Shown: positions 13,454-25,230 of the stretch, one piece after another
Position numbering within the stretch: position 1 is the stretch's first letter
How the letters are laid out: every line of letters starts with the position of its first letter
Source: Lonicera japonica
Taxonomy: Eukaryota > Streptophyta > Magnoliopsida > Dipsacales > Caprifoliaceae
Length of the DNA stretch: 64,000 nucleotides
Assembly: GCA_021464415.1 (NCBI GenBank)
Contig: CM038470.1
Coordinates: forward strand, 23,709,601 to 23,773,600
Direction of reading: 5' to 3'
Notes under the pieces: generated by a model
Databases searched by the model: none
Told to the model about the DNA's origin: nothing
Seen by the model: the letters and a program-made list of their open reading frames with translations, nothing else
Translations under genes and position numbers: made by a program

Positions 13454-15982
13454 GGCCTTATAAAATTTTCCATGAGAGAATTAGGATTGGTTAACAACCT
13501 CTATCCTTGTTTAGTAAACATTACAATATTAAAATCATGAAGTTTACGAAAACCAAGTCCCCCTTTGCATTTTAAAACACACAACTGATCCCATGATTTC
13601 CAATGAATTCATTTTCTCTTTGAGTCATTACTTCCCCACCAAAACGAGATCGTCATTCTTTCTAATTCAGTGCAAAATAGTTTGGGAAGAACAAAGACAC
13701 TCATGAAAAACAATGGGACAGGTTGCGCCACTGTCTTAAGAAGAATCTCTTTGCCTGCCCTAGATAGAAGTTTCATGTGCCATCCTTAAAACTTGGCCCA
13801 AACTTTATCTTTTACGAAGAAAACACCTGGTTCTTTTTTTTACCAATAAAAGAGGGCAAACCCAATTACTTACCATGGTTATCCGTCTCTTTGACTCCCA
13901 AATGTCCACAAATAGTTGTATGAAGATCATTCCATGTATTAGAACTAAATCGAATTGACGACTTTTGGAAGTAAATCATTTAGCCAAAAGCTTTCTTATA
14001 AGTCTTTAGGCACTGCCGAATCATAAAGCTTTCGCGTAAATTAGCTTTAAAGAAAATGAAACTATCACCGACAAAGAAAATATGAGAAATACTTGGCGCC
14101 GATCTAGCAACCTTAAACCCATGAACAAGCCTGTCATTGACATAACTTTGGAGAAGCTTGGACAAACCCTCCGCACATATATTAGACCGAAGACACACAT
14201 AGCATAACTAACTTAATCTAGCACTCATCAAAACCCAACTTTACCATCATGCGTCGAAGAAAGTCCCACTCTATACAGTCATAGGCTTTTGACATATCAA
14301 GTTTCAAAGCTGCCATACCATTCTTCCTTTGCCTTCGTCCTTTGAGATAGTGACCTATTTCAAAGGCCACCATAATATTGTCAATAATTAGCCTATTGGT
14401 AACAAAAGCGCTCTGTGTTTCTGAAATCACCGAGGGTAATACCAGCTTTAACCTATTAGTGACAGGTTTCAAAATGATTTTATAGATGACGATGCACAAA
14501 GCAATAGGCCCGAGCTTAGTTATAGATGACGATGCACAAAACTTGTGGGAAATTGACAATTATTAAGATAATACAAGCACGCATTCACAACTTGAGGCCT
14601 AGTGATATCCCAAAACTTCTGATAAAAGCCCGGATTTAGCCCATTCGATCGCAGAGCTTTCTCCGAATACATAGAAAATAATGCATTCTTAATTTCCCAT
14701 TATTCGAACGAGCAAGTAAGTTTAGCATTTTGCTCCATCATAAATTTCTGATCAACATGCCTAAAAATAGCATCATAATCACATCCTCGAAATGTAAATA
14801 AGTTAAAAGTAATCATAAATTACCTATTGTAACCCCTTTCCCCATTTGCACCATTGCCCACTCGCATTACGCAGCTTCGAGAAATAATTACATTGACGTC
14901 TTTTAGAAGCCGCACGGTAAAAATAGCATGTACTAGAATCCCCTTCCTTGAACCAATGTTGCTTACTCTTTGTCTTTAGTACGCCTCTTATTAATCCAAT
15001 AAAGTCCCCAACTCTTCTTGGATTTGTTTCAGACGGTCAAGGCCCTCTTTGTGTTGACACCCTTTAAGTTTATTTATTTCTGCTCTACACACTTAAATAC
15101 GCCGCTTAAATCTGAGCCTAACCGAAGAACCCCATTGCTGTAACTATTCTCCACAGAGATGAATGCGATGTTGGGTATCAATCTCACACTTCTTCTCCAA
15201 GATTCCATAACTTTCTATCAGCATTTCGGCTCAAGTAACCAAGCCGATTCAAATATGAATTTACTAGTAGTGTTAAGGGCATTTTTTGAAATATCAAGCA
15301 AAAGAGCCGAATGATCTAACATCACCGTATGAAGATTATAGACAACAACATTATTAAACATATTCACTTAGCTTGGAGTTGCAACAGCCCTATCCAACTG
15401 CTCTTCAACCCAATCATCTGTATCGGGGCTTCTCTCCCACGTAAATTGATAGCTAGCCATACCAAGATCAATTAAATCATTCACTACTTAAGCATTACGC
15501 AAAACATTAATAAGCACAGGCGGATGCAACACTTTGCCTCTCTTTTCCAATTGATAAAGTAATTCATTAAAGTCCTCAATAACACACCAAGGAAGGGATG
15601 TTTTACTTTTCAATGTAGCAAGAAGCAACCAAGACTTCGTACGGTGATGCCTCTCCGTGTAACCATAAAAACAAGTCAATCTATAATCTTCTTTCCCCTT
15701 TAAGTGAACAGTAACATTAATATGGTGGTCAGAGTAGCTCAACAAAGAAATCACACTCTCTTCCTTCCATAATAACCTCAAACCTCCTATAATACCCACT
15801 TTATCAACAAAAAATAAGCCCTCAAAATGTAACTGTCTCTTTACACTATCAATTTGGGCCTGGACCACATTCATTTTTATAAGAAATATAAAAATGGGCT
15901 TGTGTTTGGACACAAGGTCCAATAATTCTTGAATTGTCTGAGATTTGCCCAACTTGCAACAGTTCCAGCTCAACGTACTCAT
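13454..15982 (-). pseudogene. LINE ORF2 part 1: endonuclease and reverse transcriptase (decayed)
   Basis: 15982-15488 is open for 164 codons and begins MSTLSWNCCKLGKSQTI, the standard start of the endonuclease/exonuclease/phosphatase domain of plant LINEs, which nicks target DNA; LTCFYGYTERHHRTKSW and WCVIEDFNELL are conserved parts of it. The reverse transcriptase follows in pieces: 14559-14218 (GPIALCIVIYKII, ETQSAFVTNRLIIDNIMVAF, LKLDMSKAYDCIEW) and 14198-13980 (VHGFKVARSAPSISHIFFVGD, where the catalytic F/Y-A-D-D is altered to FVGD). The 3' part around 13600-13455 reads WDQLCVLKCKGGLGFRKLHD before solo LTR 2. Stops and frameshifts between blocks show that it is dead. Confidence 0.85.
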
Positions 15983-17140
15983 TGGTCTCGGTGGGCTTTG
16001 AACCCAAGACTTGCCCCATGATAGTTTTTTGAACTAATTTGATCCAATTCGGGAGACACGCCCTTAAAACCCGTAACTGTATACTCATCATTTTTAATAT
16101 CATTGAGCCGCCTTTTTTTGGTCCATAAAGATAATTCCTTTAGATTGGTTAACGAATCTTGAACCATTATCCTTATCAACAAAGGACATGATTGATGACG
16201 TCCCCCCTTTTCGCCCTCATTTCTAATATTTCCACCAATATTGGCTTCACCCTTCCTTCCGATTGTAATTTCTGTACTTACTACCTTGTTCAACGGCTTC
16301 GCTTTTGTAAACGGCTAATCCACTGCCATACCATCTGAAGCATTTTAGCCCCTCCGATCTCAGCCTCTAGCACTGCATACCGAAGCCATTTCTCCCCTCA
16401 CTGATTTATTGCCTTATTGGACGGTGCTTTAAGGAAATGACCATATGGTTTTACAACATTATGATCATTTAAGTCAAACAATTTTTCACAAAAAACATCC
16501 GTATAACCTAATATTCCACAATAATAACAGAATAATGGTAACCTCTCATATTTAAAAGAGTTTCATAACTATTCACCATCCGCCCTTTTAATCTTCATTC
16601 GTCGTTTCAATGGTTGACGGACATCTAGTGACACTCGGATTCTCATGTAAGATCACCAAAGGCTTACAAAATTATTAAGATTTGCTTCGATAAATGAGCC
16701 AATAAAATTAACAATATTTTTCCCTACTGTCTCCGACATAAAACCACATGGTAGATTATATACATGCACCCATATTTCTGTATGGAAAAGAGGTACCGTA
16801 GTAAGATTAACCCCTATTTCCACTTTCATCGTGACCAAAAGATGTTATTCAAAACTCCATGGCCCTTGGTTAATTGGAAAAGAAAGAGATCGATTTGGGC
16901 CCAAATCCTTATTACAAACACTTTTCAACGGTCTCCAAATCAATGCAAGCATGTTATTGATCGTTACGAAGTTCATAGTTTTGTTCGTTAACAATCAGCC
17001 AACTATACACCACCGTAAGTTGAGAGCATTTGTAGGTGCCTCTATATCTGCTTCAATCACTAGTTTGATTTTTTTTCATCTTCGAGTACAATATTTGCAT
17101 AACCCACTTCTAAATCCGTGATTCTTGATGATGATGCCAT
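15983..17140 (-). pseudogene. LINE ORF1: DUF4283-like RNA-binding protein with zinc knuckle (decayed)
   Basis: The probable start is the ATG at 17140-17138 (MASSSRITDLEVGY). The DUF4283-like core lies around 17000-16650 (TNALNLRWCIVGWLL, then WVHVYNLPCGFMSETVGKNI and FIGSFIEANLNNF), matching the gag-like ORF1 of plant L1 elements. A zinc knuckle follows near 16520 as CYYCGILGYTDVFC; the expected histidine of the CCHC pattern is tyrosine here, a likely loss-of-function change. In the family this protein binds element RNA. Several in-frame stops and shifts make it a pseudogene. It ends near the start of the endonuclease ORF. Confidence 0.7.
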
Positions 17141-17394
17141 AGAACTAAACCAATAGAACTGAGAAAAGAGATAAATATGACCACAGAACCGAAACCGAAG
17201 ATAGATTAAAGAATAGGCTTTTTTGACTTAAGTTCTATCATAATATGCGAAGAAAGATTTAGCCACTATTTTATTAAAAAATAGCAAACCTGAGAACTGA
17301 ATGTCTGAACCGTACCGAGTCCAATTGATCGTTAAAAACAGAACAAAAAAAACCAAAATCGAAATAAAGAAACCAAATCGAACCGAACCGAACC
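17141..17394. other. LINE 5' UTR / unresolved repeat next to Ty3/gypsy insertion
   Basis: No gene. The right end is a CGAACCGAACCGAACC run that continues, after the Ty3/gypsy element, as GAACTGAACCCTG at 35277. The LTR element was therefore inserted in a GAACC-rich repeat. Confidence 0.5.
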
Positions 17395-17536
17395 TGTAGA
17401 CACCCCGATCCGTGACCCCCGCAAGAACCCTAATGACCTACGAGAACTACTGCTTTTGAAATCCGGGACCTACCCAAACACCCGAAACTGCCCCGAAAGG
17501 GTTTGTTGGCCAAACAAACCTATTTTTAAGACACAT

Positions 17537-17723
17537 TGTCGCACAACAAATGGGTATGTCGCGCGACAATCCCCCTTGTGTCGCGCGACAAACTCTCCTG
17601 ACACCAGACCATCCACTCTCTGACACATCAGTCTGTCAGAAACATCACTTCAGCCGTTTGTCGCGCGACATTGAGCACATTGTCGCGCGACACTTGCCCT
17701 TTTTGGGGATATGTCGCGCAACA
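17537..17723. promoter_or_regulatory. Cluster of six TGTCGCGCGACA dyads in 5' LTR U3
   Basis: Perfect copies lie at 17557-17568, 17579-17590, 17659-17670 and 17681-17692; near copies are at 17537-17548 (TGTCGCACAACA) and 17712-17723 (TGTCGCGCAACA). All lie upstream of the TATA box at 17739. Each perfect copy is a 12-bp palindrome with three CpG steps. Binding by a factor is inferred from repetition and position. Confidence 0.7.
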
Positions 17724-17738
17724 ATCTTCCCCGAGCAG

Positions 17739-17748
17739 TATAAATAGG
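17739..17748 (+). promoter_or_regulatory. TATA box of 5' LTR promoter
   Basis: TATAAATAGG, preceded by the dyad cluster and followed by GGCCAACACC. The same arrangement is at about 34091 in the 3' LTR. Confidence 0.75.
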
Positions 17749-18930
17749 CCAACACCCCCAAGGGTTTCAACAGCAACTTGGGATTGAAGAATTATTGGCT
17801 TATATATGATTCTCTAGTCTTTCGTCAAGTATTCTCGATTATTGTCTTATTTCTGAAGAATTATCGAATCTATTCTCGACACTCGACGTGTCCCGTTTCT
17901 AGAATCGAATTCTCGAAAATATCTAAAGAAGGAAAAGCTTATTATCGCCGGAGATCTCTCTGCCGTATTATATTTTCTTTCTTATTATTATTCTCGTCGG
18001 GAAGGTAAATAAAGTCTCTTCTAGTATTTAACATTAGATATTTGTGTACTTGTTTTACCTCTGTTGTTTTGTCCACATTTTATTTGAATAAACTTATTGC
18101 CAAGTTACAGATAGTCTACCGTTTTCAAAACAAAAGACCCTGATAAAATCATTTACAAAACCAGAAGAGTAAGTATATTATCATCCGGATAAAATCCTGT
18201 TTTCAAAACTCAGACCGGTAAAACTTACTTAGGAATTAAAAACCCGGTATATCCTATCTGTTTCATAGATTGTGACATGTCTGGTAGAACTCCCCTCAAG
18301 AGTTCTAATTCCATATTGAATTAGTTCTGATACAAGGTCCAAAACTTTTCTAAAAGAAGTCAAAACCCGAGAAAAGTCGTCATTATCCGAGAAATAATAC
18401 GAAAAACTCTCTTTGAAGTAAAACAACTTTTTATCACTCGTATTTACATCTTTCAAAATAAAAATATTGGATCTCGGAACACAAAGGTTTTTCATCCTTT
18501 TTTCGTTTTTCCCAGAAATTAGGGTTTTTACTTGAAAAGTATTAGACTGTCAATAAAAACATCCAAGTTTTTCAACATGAAATAAACATATAAGACCACT
18601 AGAGACCGAAAGGGCGGAATGGATGCTTAACACCTTCCCAAACCGTAATATAGTTCCCGAACCCTATAGAATCCTTGTTTCGTAGACAAACGTGTAAAGA
18701 AAGGCTTATCAGTAGCCTTTTCTCTTACACAACTATTTTGTCCGTTTTCTCCTAAAACGTACTGGCGACTCTGAATGAACCCCCTTTGCATCTAGAAATA
18801 GAACATAGGGACACCCGATATAAACTCTCAACACCCATAAAAGCAAATGGAACGACGAAATCCGTTCCGACGTTTCAGACGCCCAACGACGGGAACGAGA
18901 CCCGAGGGTCGCATTTGCGGATTCTCATAG

Positions 18931-18947
18931 TGGCGACTGTGCTGGGA
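18931..18947 (+). other. Candidate primer binding site
   Basis: TGGCGACTGTGCTGGGA begins three bases after the 5' LTR, at the usual place and with the TGG that pairs with a tRNA CCA end. I did not assign the tRNA. Confidence 0.6.
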
Positions 18948-19677
18948 AAATAGAAAACTAGACTCTTATATGTGGACTTTTGTTTATCTGTTGAATACTT
19001 GCTTTTATTGCTTTCCCTACTTATGTTAATTGATTGAGAAGAAACATTTTTCTAAAAATAGAAGTTTTCAAAAATACGTAATAAAGATAATGATATTTGT
19101 AAACCCAACCTTTCGAACTTTGCACGCACTTTCACAAATCATGCATTGGTTCTACGAGTGTAAATTTACCCTAAACCCTCGAAAGTATTATAAGTGAGTA
19201 GGGAGTTGGCTTGCTTGGGCCAACATAAACCGAAAGCATTTACTTCCACTCTCCTTGGCCAAGTACGCTCCTGAGGTATATCGAGTGACGAGAACACTCA
19301 CATACTCGAGAAATATATTAAAAGGCTCTTGCACGTACCCGCCCCTGGGGTATATCGCAAGGTCTTGCCAAATAGGAGGGAGCCTGAAGCCTTAACCGTT
19401 CGTACACCTGCACTGCATATAAGATTGAGTCAGCTAAAACACTTGTCAAACAGCCGTAGGGGATGTACCACCTTACGGCTTACTTTACAACACATTTTTA
19501 AAACCCGAGTCTTTTCTCGACAATTTTTAGTGGTTCTTTTGGCAAAAATCGAGTCGCATCATAGTATTCCTTTATCTTCGCCACGTGATTTCGTCTACAG
19601 CCGTAAACAATGACAGTTTGGAAGGTTGGGCCGGTCGAGATCATACCGAAAGACTAGTAAGACCAAGCACACCCACA
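18948..19677 (+). other. Untranslated leader between PBS and gag
   Basis: No convincing coding sequence. The stretch presumably holds packaging signals, but none is recognisable by eye. Confidence 0.5.
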
Positions 19678-21576
19678 ATGGCCGATGGACGCAAGAATCA
19701 AGAGATAGATCAGAGCCTAGCCGAGGCGTCTGCAGCTTAGCCAACTTTAGTCGAGATGCATCGTTTGCTAATGACCGTCAGCATGAATCTAGCAAACCTC
19801 ACGAACGAGCAACAGAGTACCCGAGTTCGAGTAGAAGAGTTGTCAGCCGAACGAACTGCACCACCAGGATTTGAACGGCTACCACCGAATTGAGAACAGA
19901 ATCAAGGACAGTCATCACAAGTACTTTCCCCAGTCCAAGGAACCAATTCATCCCAAACAGGCCCCACTATAGTCGGTCCCGTTCAGATCGATCCCAACAA
20001 TCAGAATCGATGGGCCCCAAATTTAGGCCCCACTTATCAACAACAAGAGCCACCTATTGTCTGGCCCCAACCCCAACAAGGCCTTGATCCCCAATACCAA
20101 CCATGGCCACAAGTTCCCGCAAGACCTATTCCACCATCGGCCCCAGTAGCTCCTCCTAATGAGTACCCAGACATCAACCAACTTCGGGCGATGTATGCAG
20201 AATCGGTTATAGCTTGGGAACAGCCCGATGATGTGTCAAAAGAGAGTGAAGAAATCAAGAAGCTGAAGGAGTAGATGAGGGTCCTGCAGAAGGGAGTATC
20301 CCTAATAAAGGGGGCAGACGAGATCACAGATATGAATGCCTTCTCCCTCTACCCAGAAGCAAGACTACCCCAGGGATTCAAGCTCCCTTCCATCACCAAA
20401 TTCACAGGAACCACGCCCCCTAAAACCCATCTTCAATCCTATATCAGATTCATGCAAGTATCCGGTTGTGGAGAGCCAGAGTTGGCTCAAGCCTTTCACA
20501 TGACTCTCACGGGGGCCGCCCTGAGATGGTTCTTTGATTTGGAGAAACACCACACAAAGACTTAGGGGGATATCGTCAAGGAGTTCATGAATAAGTACTG
20601 GTCCAACGAAGATTTGGAAATTACCCGCAAACACCTAAAAATGGCCAAGCAAGGCGAGAAGAAAAGCTTCAGTGATTTCGTCACACGCTAGAGAGAAATG
20701 GCCTCCCAAATGTCCAAGCGGTCCAATGAAGAAGAGCAGTTAGAGATCATACAGAAGAATTTCACTCCAGCTGTATTGAGTTGTATGGGAAAGCATGTGT
20801 TCCCACACTTCAGAGCCCTGTTGAGTATGGGGTCACAAGTAGAGGAAGAACTGGCCAAGAAGGCAAAGACTGATACCAAGAAAGCCTCATACACATGGAG
20901 AAAGACGGCCACCTCAGCCGTAAACCAACTAAGCTTATACCCCTACCAGTAAAACCCATTTCAGCAGCCACAACAAACACCTCCGATGAGTTGGCCCGCA
21001 CAAGGAGACTCTTCGAACACCGAAGTCAAGAAAAGAAGGAACTTCTGCACCCTTCCCACTAGCCTGGTCAAAAGCCTTGAGCTACTTCGAAAGGCCGGGC
21101 TGATCACTCCACTCAACCCACGTCCCCCACCAAACCCTATTCCCAGCACCTGGAGGATGAATGAGAATTGTGCATACCATCAAGCCGCAGGCCATGACAC
21201 AGAACGCTGTTTGGCTCTCCGCCATCGTATTCAAAACCTAATCGAGGTTGGTACTATTCTCGCACTCGGCGAGCCTAATGTTACCAACAATCCCCTTCCT
21301 AACCATGCTCCACCTACGGGGATTAACGCCTTGACCACTGATGAAGAAGGCTTTGATCCCATAGGACTCATTCGAGATAACCTGGCCAACAAATCACCCA
21401 CTGTGCTGCCAGAAAGGGGTCAAGTTGAATCAGGCCTCAATCCGATAATCGACCAATGGATGGCCAAGATGAACTTCCTACCTGGGCAACGGTTAGGAAA
21501 GGCCAATCAGGGGATCCCACCCACTCACAATCAAAACCAATTCCAGAAAATCTGGGATAGGATGGACCCAGGATAA
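19678..21576 (+). pseudogene. Ty3/gypsy gag polyprotein (stop-ridden)
   Basis: Gag forms the virus-like particle of the retrotransposon. The likely start is ATG 19678 (MADGRKNQEIDQSLAEA). The retrotransposon-gag core follows at about 20365-20690: LPQGFKLPSITKFTGTTPPK, then LTGAALRWFFDL and FSDFVTR. A cysteine/histidine motif CAYHQAAGHDTERC at about 21169-21210 is the variant nucleocapsid-like motif typical of Tat-type gag. The frame is continuous over most of its length but is broken by single-base stops near 19738, 19890, 20272, 20563, 20689 and 20949. Several look like CAG to TAG, CAA to TAA or TGG to TAG changes. The end is TAA at 21574. Confidence 0.85.
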
Positions 21577-21760
21577 AAAGAAACAACCATGGAAGCTCCG
21601 AGGTCTTCCCAATGAGACAATTTGTATGATAGAGACCTCCTGCAAAACCTTCAGTTGGTCGACATGATCAGAATCATCGGAAGCCTCAGAGGGATCAGAC
21701 CCAGCATTCCTTTAGATACAATAAATTGCCCGTTCAGGAAGGGTATATCAGTCACTACTG

Positions 21761-22699
21761 ATGGACGCCGAGAAATCACCTCCTCTTAAGAAAGTAGGAG
21801 AATATCGAGTACTGGAACAATTGAAGAAAACTCAGGCACACATCACCATTTGGGGCCTCCTGGTTGCCTTTAAACCTCATAGGACCGCCTTCATCAAGCT
21901 CCTAGATGAGGCTGTCATATCACCAGACTCTACTCCCAAACAATTGCTAAACATGATAGGATCGCTTACAGTCCAAAAAAGTCTGTCATTCTCAGATAAA
22001 GACTTATCTCTATTGGGAAGAAAACACAGCCTGGCCCTCCATATCACTGTCCGGACTCGAGGAAAAATCCTGCTACAGGTCCTCATCGACAACGGGTCGA
22101 CTATAAACGTTTGCCCTCTAAAGACCGTCAGATACTTGGGTATCTTGGATTCAGAGCTTTCTCCATCAGCCGTAACCGTCAGGGCCTACGACAACACCAG
22201 AAGGGCTGTTCTGGGCTCTCTAAAACTCGATCTTATGGTCGATCCCAAAAACTTTCCGGACGACTTTCAAATCATAGACATTCCCTCCAGTTTTAACCTC
22301 CTGTTGGGAAGAGCATGGCCACACGATATAGGAGCACTCCACTCCTCCTTACACCAAAAGATCAAGATACCGTTCGAAGAGAATGTAATTACCATCCAAG
22401 GATATCCTAAAAGGACCTTGGCAGATCTGGAATTACATGTCTTGGGCATCGGAAGTCAAAGCATACAGTTAGGAGGCTTTTCTTACGAGCCTCAAGTGCA
22501 AGCCCTCACCACCCAGAAAATTGAGTACTTTCTCCCTGACAATATCTCCGGTCTCAGCACCAAAATTACAAATATGCTGAGAATGATAAAATACTTACCT
22601 AGAGCCAGTCTGGAAATGGGACAACCAGGATTACTTCAGGCCTTAGAACCAGTGACGAGGCATGAAAGAGAAGGTTTGGGGTACCAACGCACCGAATAG
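21761..22699 (+). pseudogene. Ty3/gypsy aspartic protease region
   Basis: A 312-codon open stretch contains LLQVLIDNGSTINVCP (about 22070-22115), with the D-[NT]-G-[ST] active site of retroviral-type aspartic proteases, then NLLLGRAWPHDIGAL downstream, as in plant gypsy elements. The protease matures Gag-Pol. The start is uncertain because the upstream Gag-Pol frame is interrupted between 21577 and 21760. The end is at TAG 22697. The segment 22700-22987 belongs to the same polyprotein but is frameshifted. Confidence 0.75.
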
Positions 22700-22987
22700 G
22701 ACAACCAAGAGAAAAGGGGTCGAGGGCATCTGTATCCGAGTTTTAGCTCTCTAAATGGGTTTTTCGTCAAGAAAGGAGAGGACTTCCCCTTTTGTGGCTT
22801 TCAGGAGCCTTGGAGAAACAGCGGTGGAGATATCCTTTCAGGATGGAAAATCTTCTATGAATAAGACTTTTTCCTCAAGGAAAACACTATACACAGTTTC
22901 TCTACCAAGTTAACAATCGGGCCAAGAGAAGGAAATAAAGACAAGAAGGATGAAGAGGAAGAACTAATCGGAGATCTCTTCGACATT

Positions 22988-24700
22988 ATGGCTCTAGGGG
23001 ATAATGAGCCAAGAGACGACCCTGTACACTTGATACACGCTGATCCAGATTACCTGGAAAAAGGGGAAAAGAGTGAAATTGTAAGGGTGAAAGATATGAG
23101 TGAGGGTAAGGCTAGGGAGGAGTCACTCCTAAATTTACTTTTTAAACTTGTACCTGTAAGCACTATTATCAATGAAGAAGACTCTGTTTTGCGTTATCCT
23201 GTTAATTTTAATTCTGTAATTGCTTATATGGAGTTAGAAAGACTAAATGAGCACCCTGAACGGGACAAGCAGCGTATACAGAGCGAGGAAGGAGACACTC
23301 TTGTAATTAATCTCGAGACAAAAGAGGAAAGGAAAGAGGTCCGCATTGGGGCAAATCTAAGTGAGACAGAAAGAAAAGAATTCACACAAACTCTGAATGA
23401 GTACATGGATATCTTCGCCTGGTCCTATGCAGATATGCCAGGTTTGAACAACCAGATAGTCATGCACGAGATACACACCAAGCCGGAATTTAAGCCCGTT
23501 AAGCAGAAGTTGAGAAAACTTACGCTAGAGTGGTCCTGAAAGTAAAAGAAGAAGTGATGAAACAACTGAGTGTGGGGTTCTTGCGGGTGATCGAGTACCC
23601 TTCATGATTAGCCAACATTGTACCCGTCCTAAAAGCAAATGGGAAAGTCCGCATGTCGTAGATTACCGAGATCTCAATAAAGCTTGCCCAAAAGACGATT
23701 TCTCATTGCCCAACATTGATTTAATAGTAGATAATACCGCTAATCATGCTCTAAAGTCATTTGTAGATGGTTTTGCCGGATATAATCAGATCAAGATGCA
23801 CCCAGATCACCAGGAGAAAACAACATTCATTACGCCATGGGGAATATATTGCTACACCGTTATGCCATTTGGGCTGAAGAATGCTGGGATAACATATCAA
23901 AGGGCAGCAACAACTATCTTTCACGACATGATTCACAAAGAAGTAGAAGTATATATGGACGACATGATAATCAAGTCAAAAGAGAGAGAAGGCCATGTAC
24001 TAGCCTTGCGAGCCTTTTTTGACCGCCTCCGTCAGTACCAGATGAGACTCAATCCGCAGAAATGTGTATTCGGGGTAACCAAAGGAAAACTCCTGAGCTA
24101 TGTCGTCAGTAAAAAGGGAATCGAGGTGGACCCTGCCAAAGTTCGAGCTATCCGAGACATGCCCGAGTCCCGTACCGAGAAAGAAGTCCGGGGATTTTTG
24201 GGTAATTTACAGTACATTAGCAGGTTCATCTCTCAGCTTACTCAGACTTGCGAACCTATTTTCAAACTCCTGAGAAAGTCTTCACCAGGAGTATGGGACG
24301 ATCAGTGCCAGGAAGCTTTTGATAGAATAAAAGACTACCTCTCCAAATCCCCAGTGTTAGCCCTACCACAGACCGGACTGCCACTAATTATATACCTGAC
24401 CGTCATTGATTCGGCTGCAGGAGCCATGCTAACCTAGCATCTGATCGATACACGGAAAGAACATGCCATCTACTACATCAGTAAGAAATTGTCCCCATTT
24501 GAGATAAACTACATGCCATTAGAGAAATCATGCACCGCTCTTATCTGGGTAACACAAAAATTACGGCACTACATGCTGGTTTTCCCAGTCATCCTGGCAT
24601 CACGAATTGATCCGTTGAAATACCTCTTCGAGAAACTAGCTCTCTCGAACCGTATGACAAAATGGTTATTCTTGCTCTCCGAATTCGAATCACCTACATG
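22988..24700 (+). pseudogene. Ty3/gypsy reverse transcriptase and first RNase H
   Basis: 22988-23539 is the spacer and RT start (FAWSYADMPGLNNQIVMHEI, PVKQKLRKL). A frameshift near 23530 and a stop at 23604 separate it from the RT body: VDYRDLNKACPKDDFSLPNI, ITPWGIYCYTVMPFGLKNAG and the catalytic YMDDM at about 23952. The RT thumb and first RNase H follow (FLGNLQYISRFI; SPVLALPQTGLPLIIYL), broken by TAG at 24435, then YYISKKLSPFEINYMPLEK and LIWVTQKLRHYM to about 24700. RT copies element RNA into DNA, and RNase H removes the RNA. The catalytic YMDD is intact but the polyprotein is not. Confidence 0.9.
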
Positions 24701-25230
24701 ACCCAGAAGGCAGTCAAAGGCAAGATCATAGCTGATTACCTGGCCCACAATCCAATATTGGGGGACATGCTAGAAGAAGCCGAATTCCCAAACGAAACTA
24801 TCATGAATGTTGAGATCGATAAAGACTGGAAATTGTACTTCGATGGGGCCGCCAACCGAAATGAAAACGGGATAAGCATCTTGTTAGTCTCTCCAGACCA
24901 AACTCACCCCCGGTATCGTATCGTCTAGACTTCTTCTGCACCAACAACATGGCCGAGTATGAAGCCTGTATAATTGGATTAGAGATCGTGCTCCAAAGGG
25001 GTATAAGGAGAATACAAGTGTACGGAGATTCAGCATTAGTGGTCCACTAAGTTCTAAAGGAATGAAAGATCAGAGATGAAAAATTAGTCCCCTACCTTGC
25101 CCGACTGGAGGATGTCGCAAGAAGATTTAAGCGTTCGGAGTTTTACTATGTCTCCAGGTCACAAAACAGTTTTGCTGACGCACTAGCAACCCTGGCATCT
25201 ATGATCGATATCCCGGAGGGGATGGAAGAA
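24700..25230 (+). pseudogene. Second, archaeal-type RNase H domain (aRNH)
   Basis: After the first RNase H comes another: WKLYFDGAANRNENGISILL (first catalytic Asp, about 24830), then after a one-base shift NNMAEYEACIIGLEIVLQRG (Glu), VYGDSALVV (Asp) and FADALATLASM (final Asp). This D-E-D-D set and its placement between RNH and integrase are the dual-RNase H layout of Tat elements. A CAA-to-TAA-like stop lies near 25049 and a frameshift near 24925. Confidence 0.8.

Larger units (their letters stand above)
8122..17140 (-). mobile_element. L1-type LINE retrotransposon, interrupted by two solo LTRs
   Basis: Reading the minus strand from 17140 down gives, in the order expected for plant L1 elements: ORF1 with a DUF4283-like domain and zinc knuckle, endonuclease, reverse transcriptase, a cysteine/histidine region, RNase H, and a terminal A-tract (T run 8122-8134 on the plus strand). 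Frames are broken by many stops and small shifts. Two insertions (11457-13448 and 8402-10390) split ORF2; removing them restores continuous homology. The exact 5' end and the LINE target duplication were not identified. Confidence 0.85.
17395..18927 (+). repeat. 5' LTR of the Ty3/gypsy element
   Basis: It starts TGTAGACACCCCGATCCG, ends GCGGATTCTCA, and is nearly the same as 33747-35276. It contains a cluster of TGTCGCGCGACA dyads, then the TATA box TATAAATAGG at 17739-17748, so U3 is roughly the first 375 bp. Confidence 0.95.

Noticed and set aside
17537..17723. CAMTA CGCG-box cluster
   Set aside because: The dyad contains CGCG, but its neighbours (T before on one side, A after on the other) do not fit VCGCGB, so I did not name that factor.
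18229..18495. 88-codon minus-strand ORF in the 5' LTR (and 100-codon twin at 34585-34887)
   Set aside because: It lies in LTR sequence without family match, and the two LTR copies would carry it only because they are duplicates. I regard it as chance, though its preservation in both LTRs could be checked in relatives.
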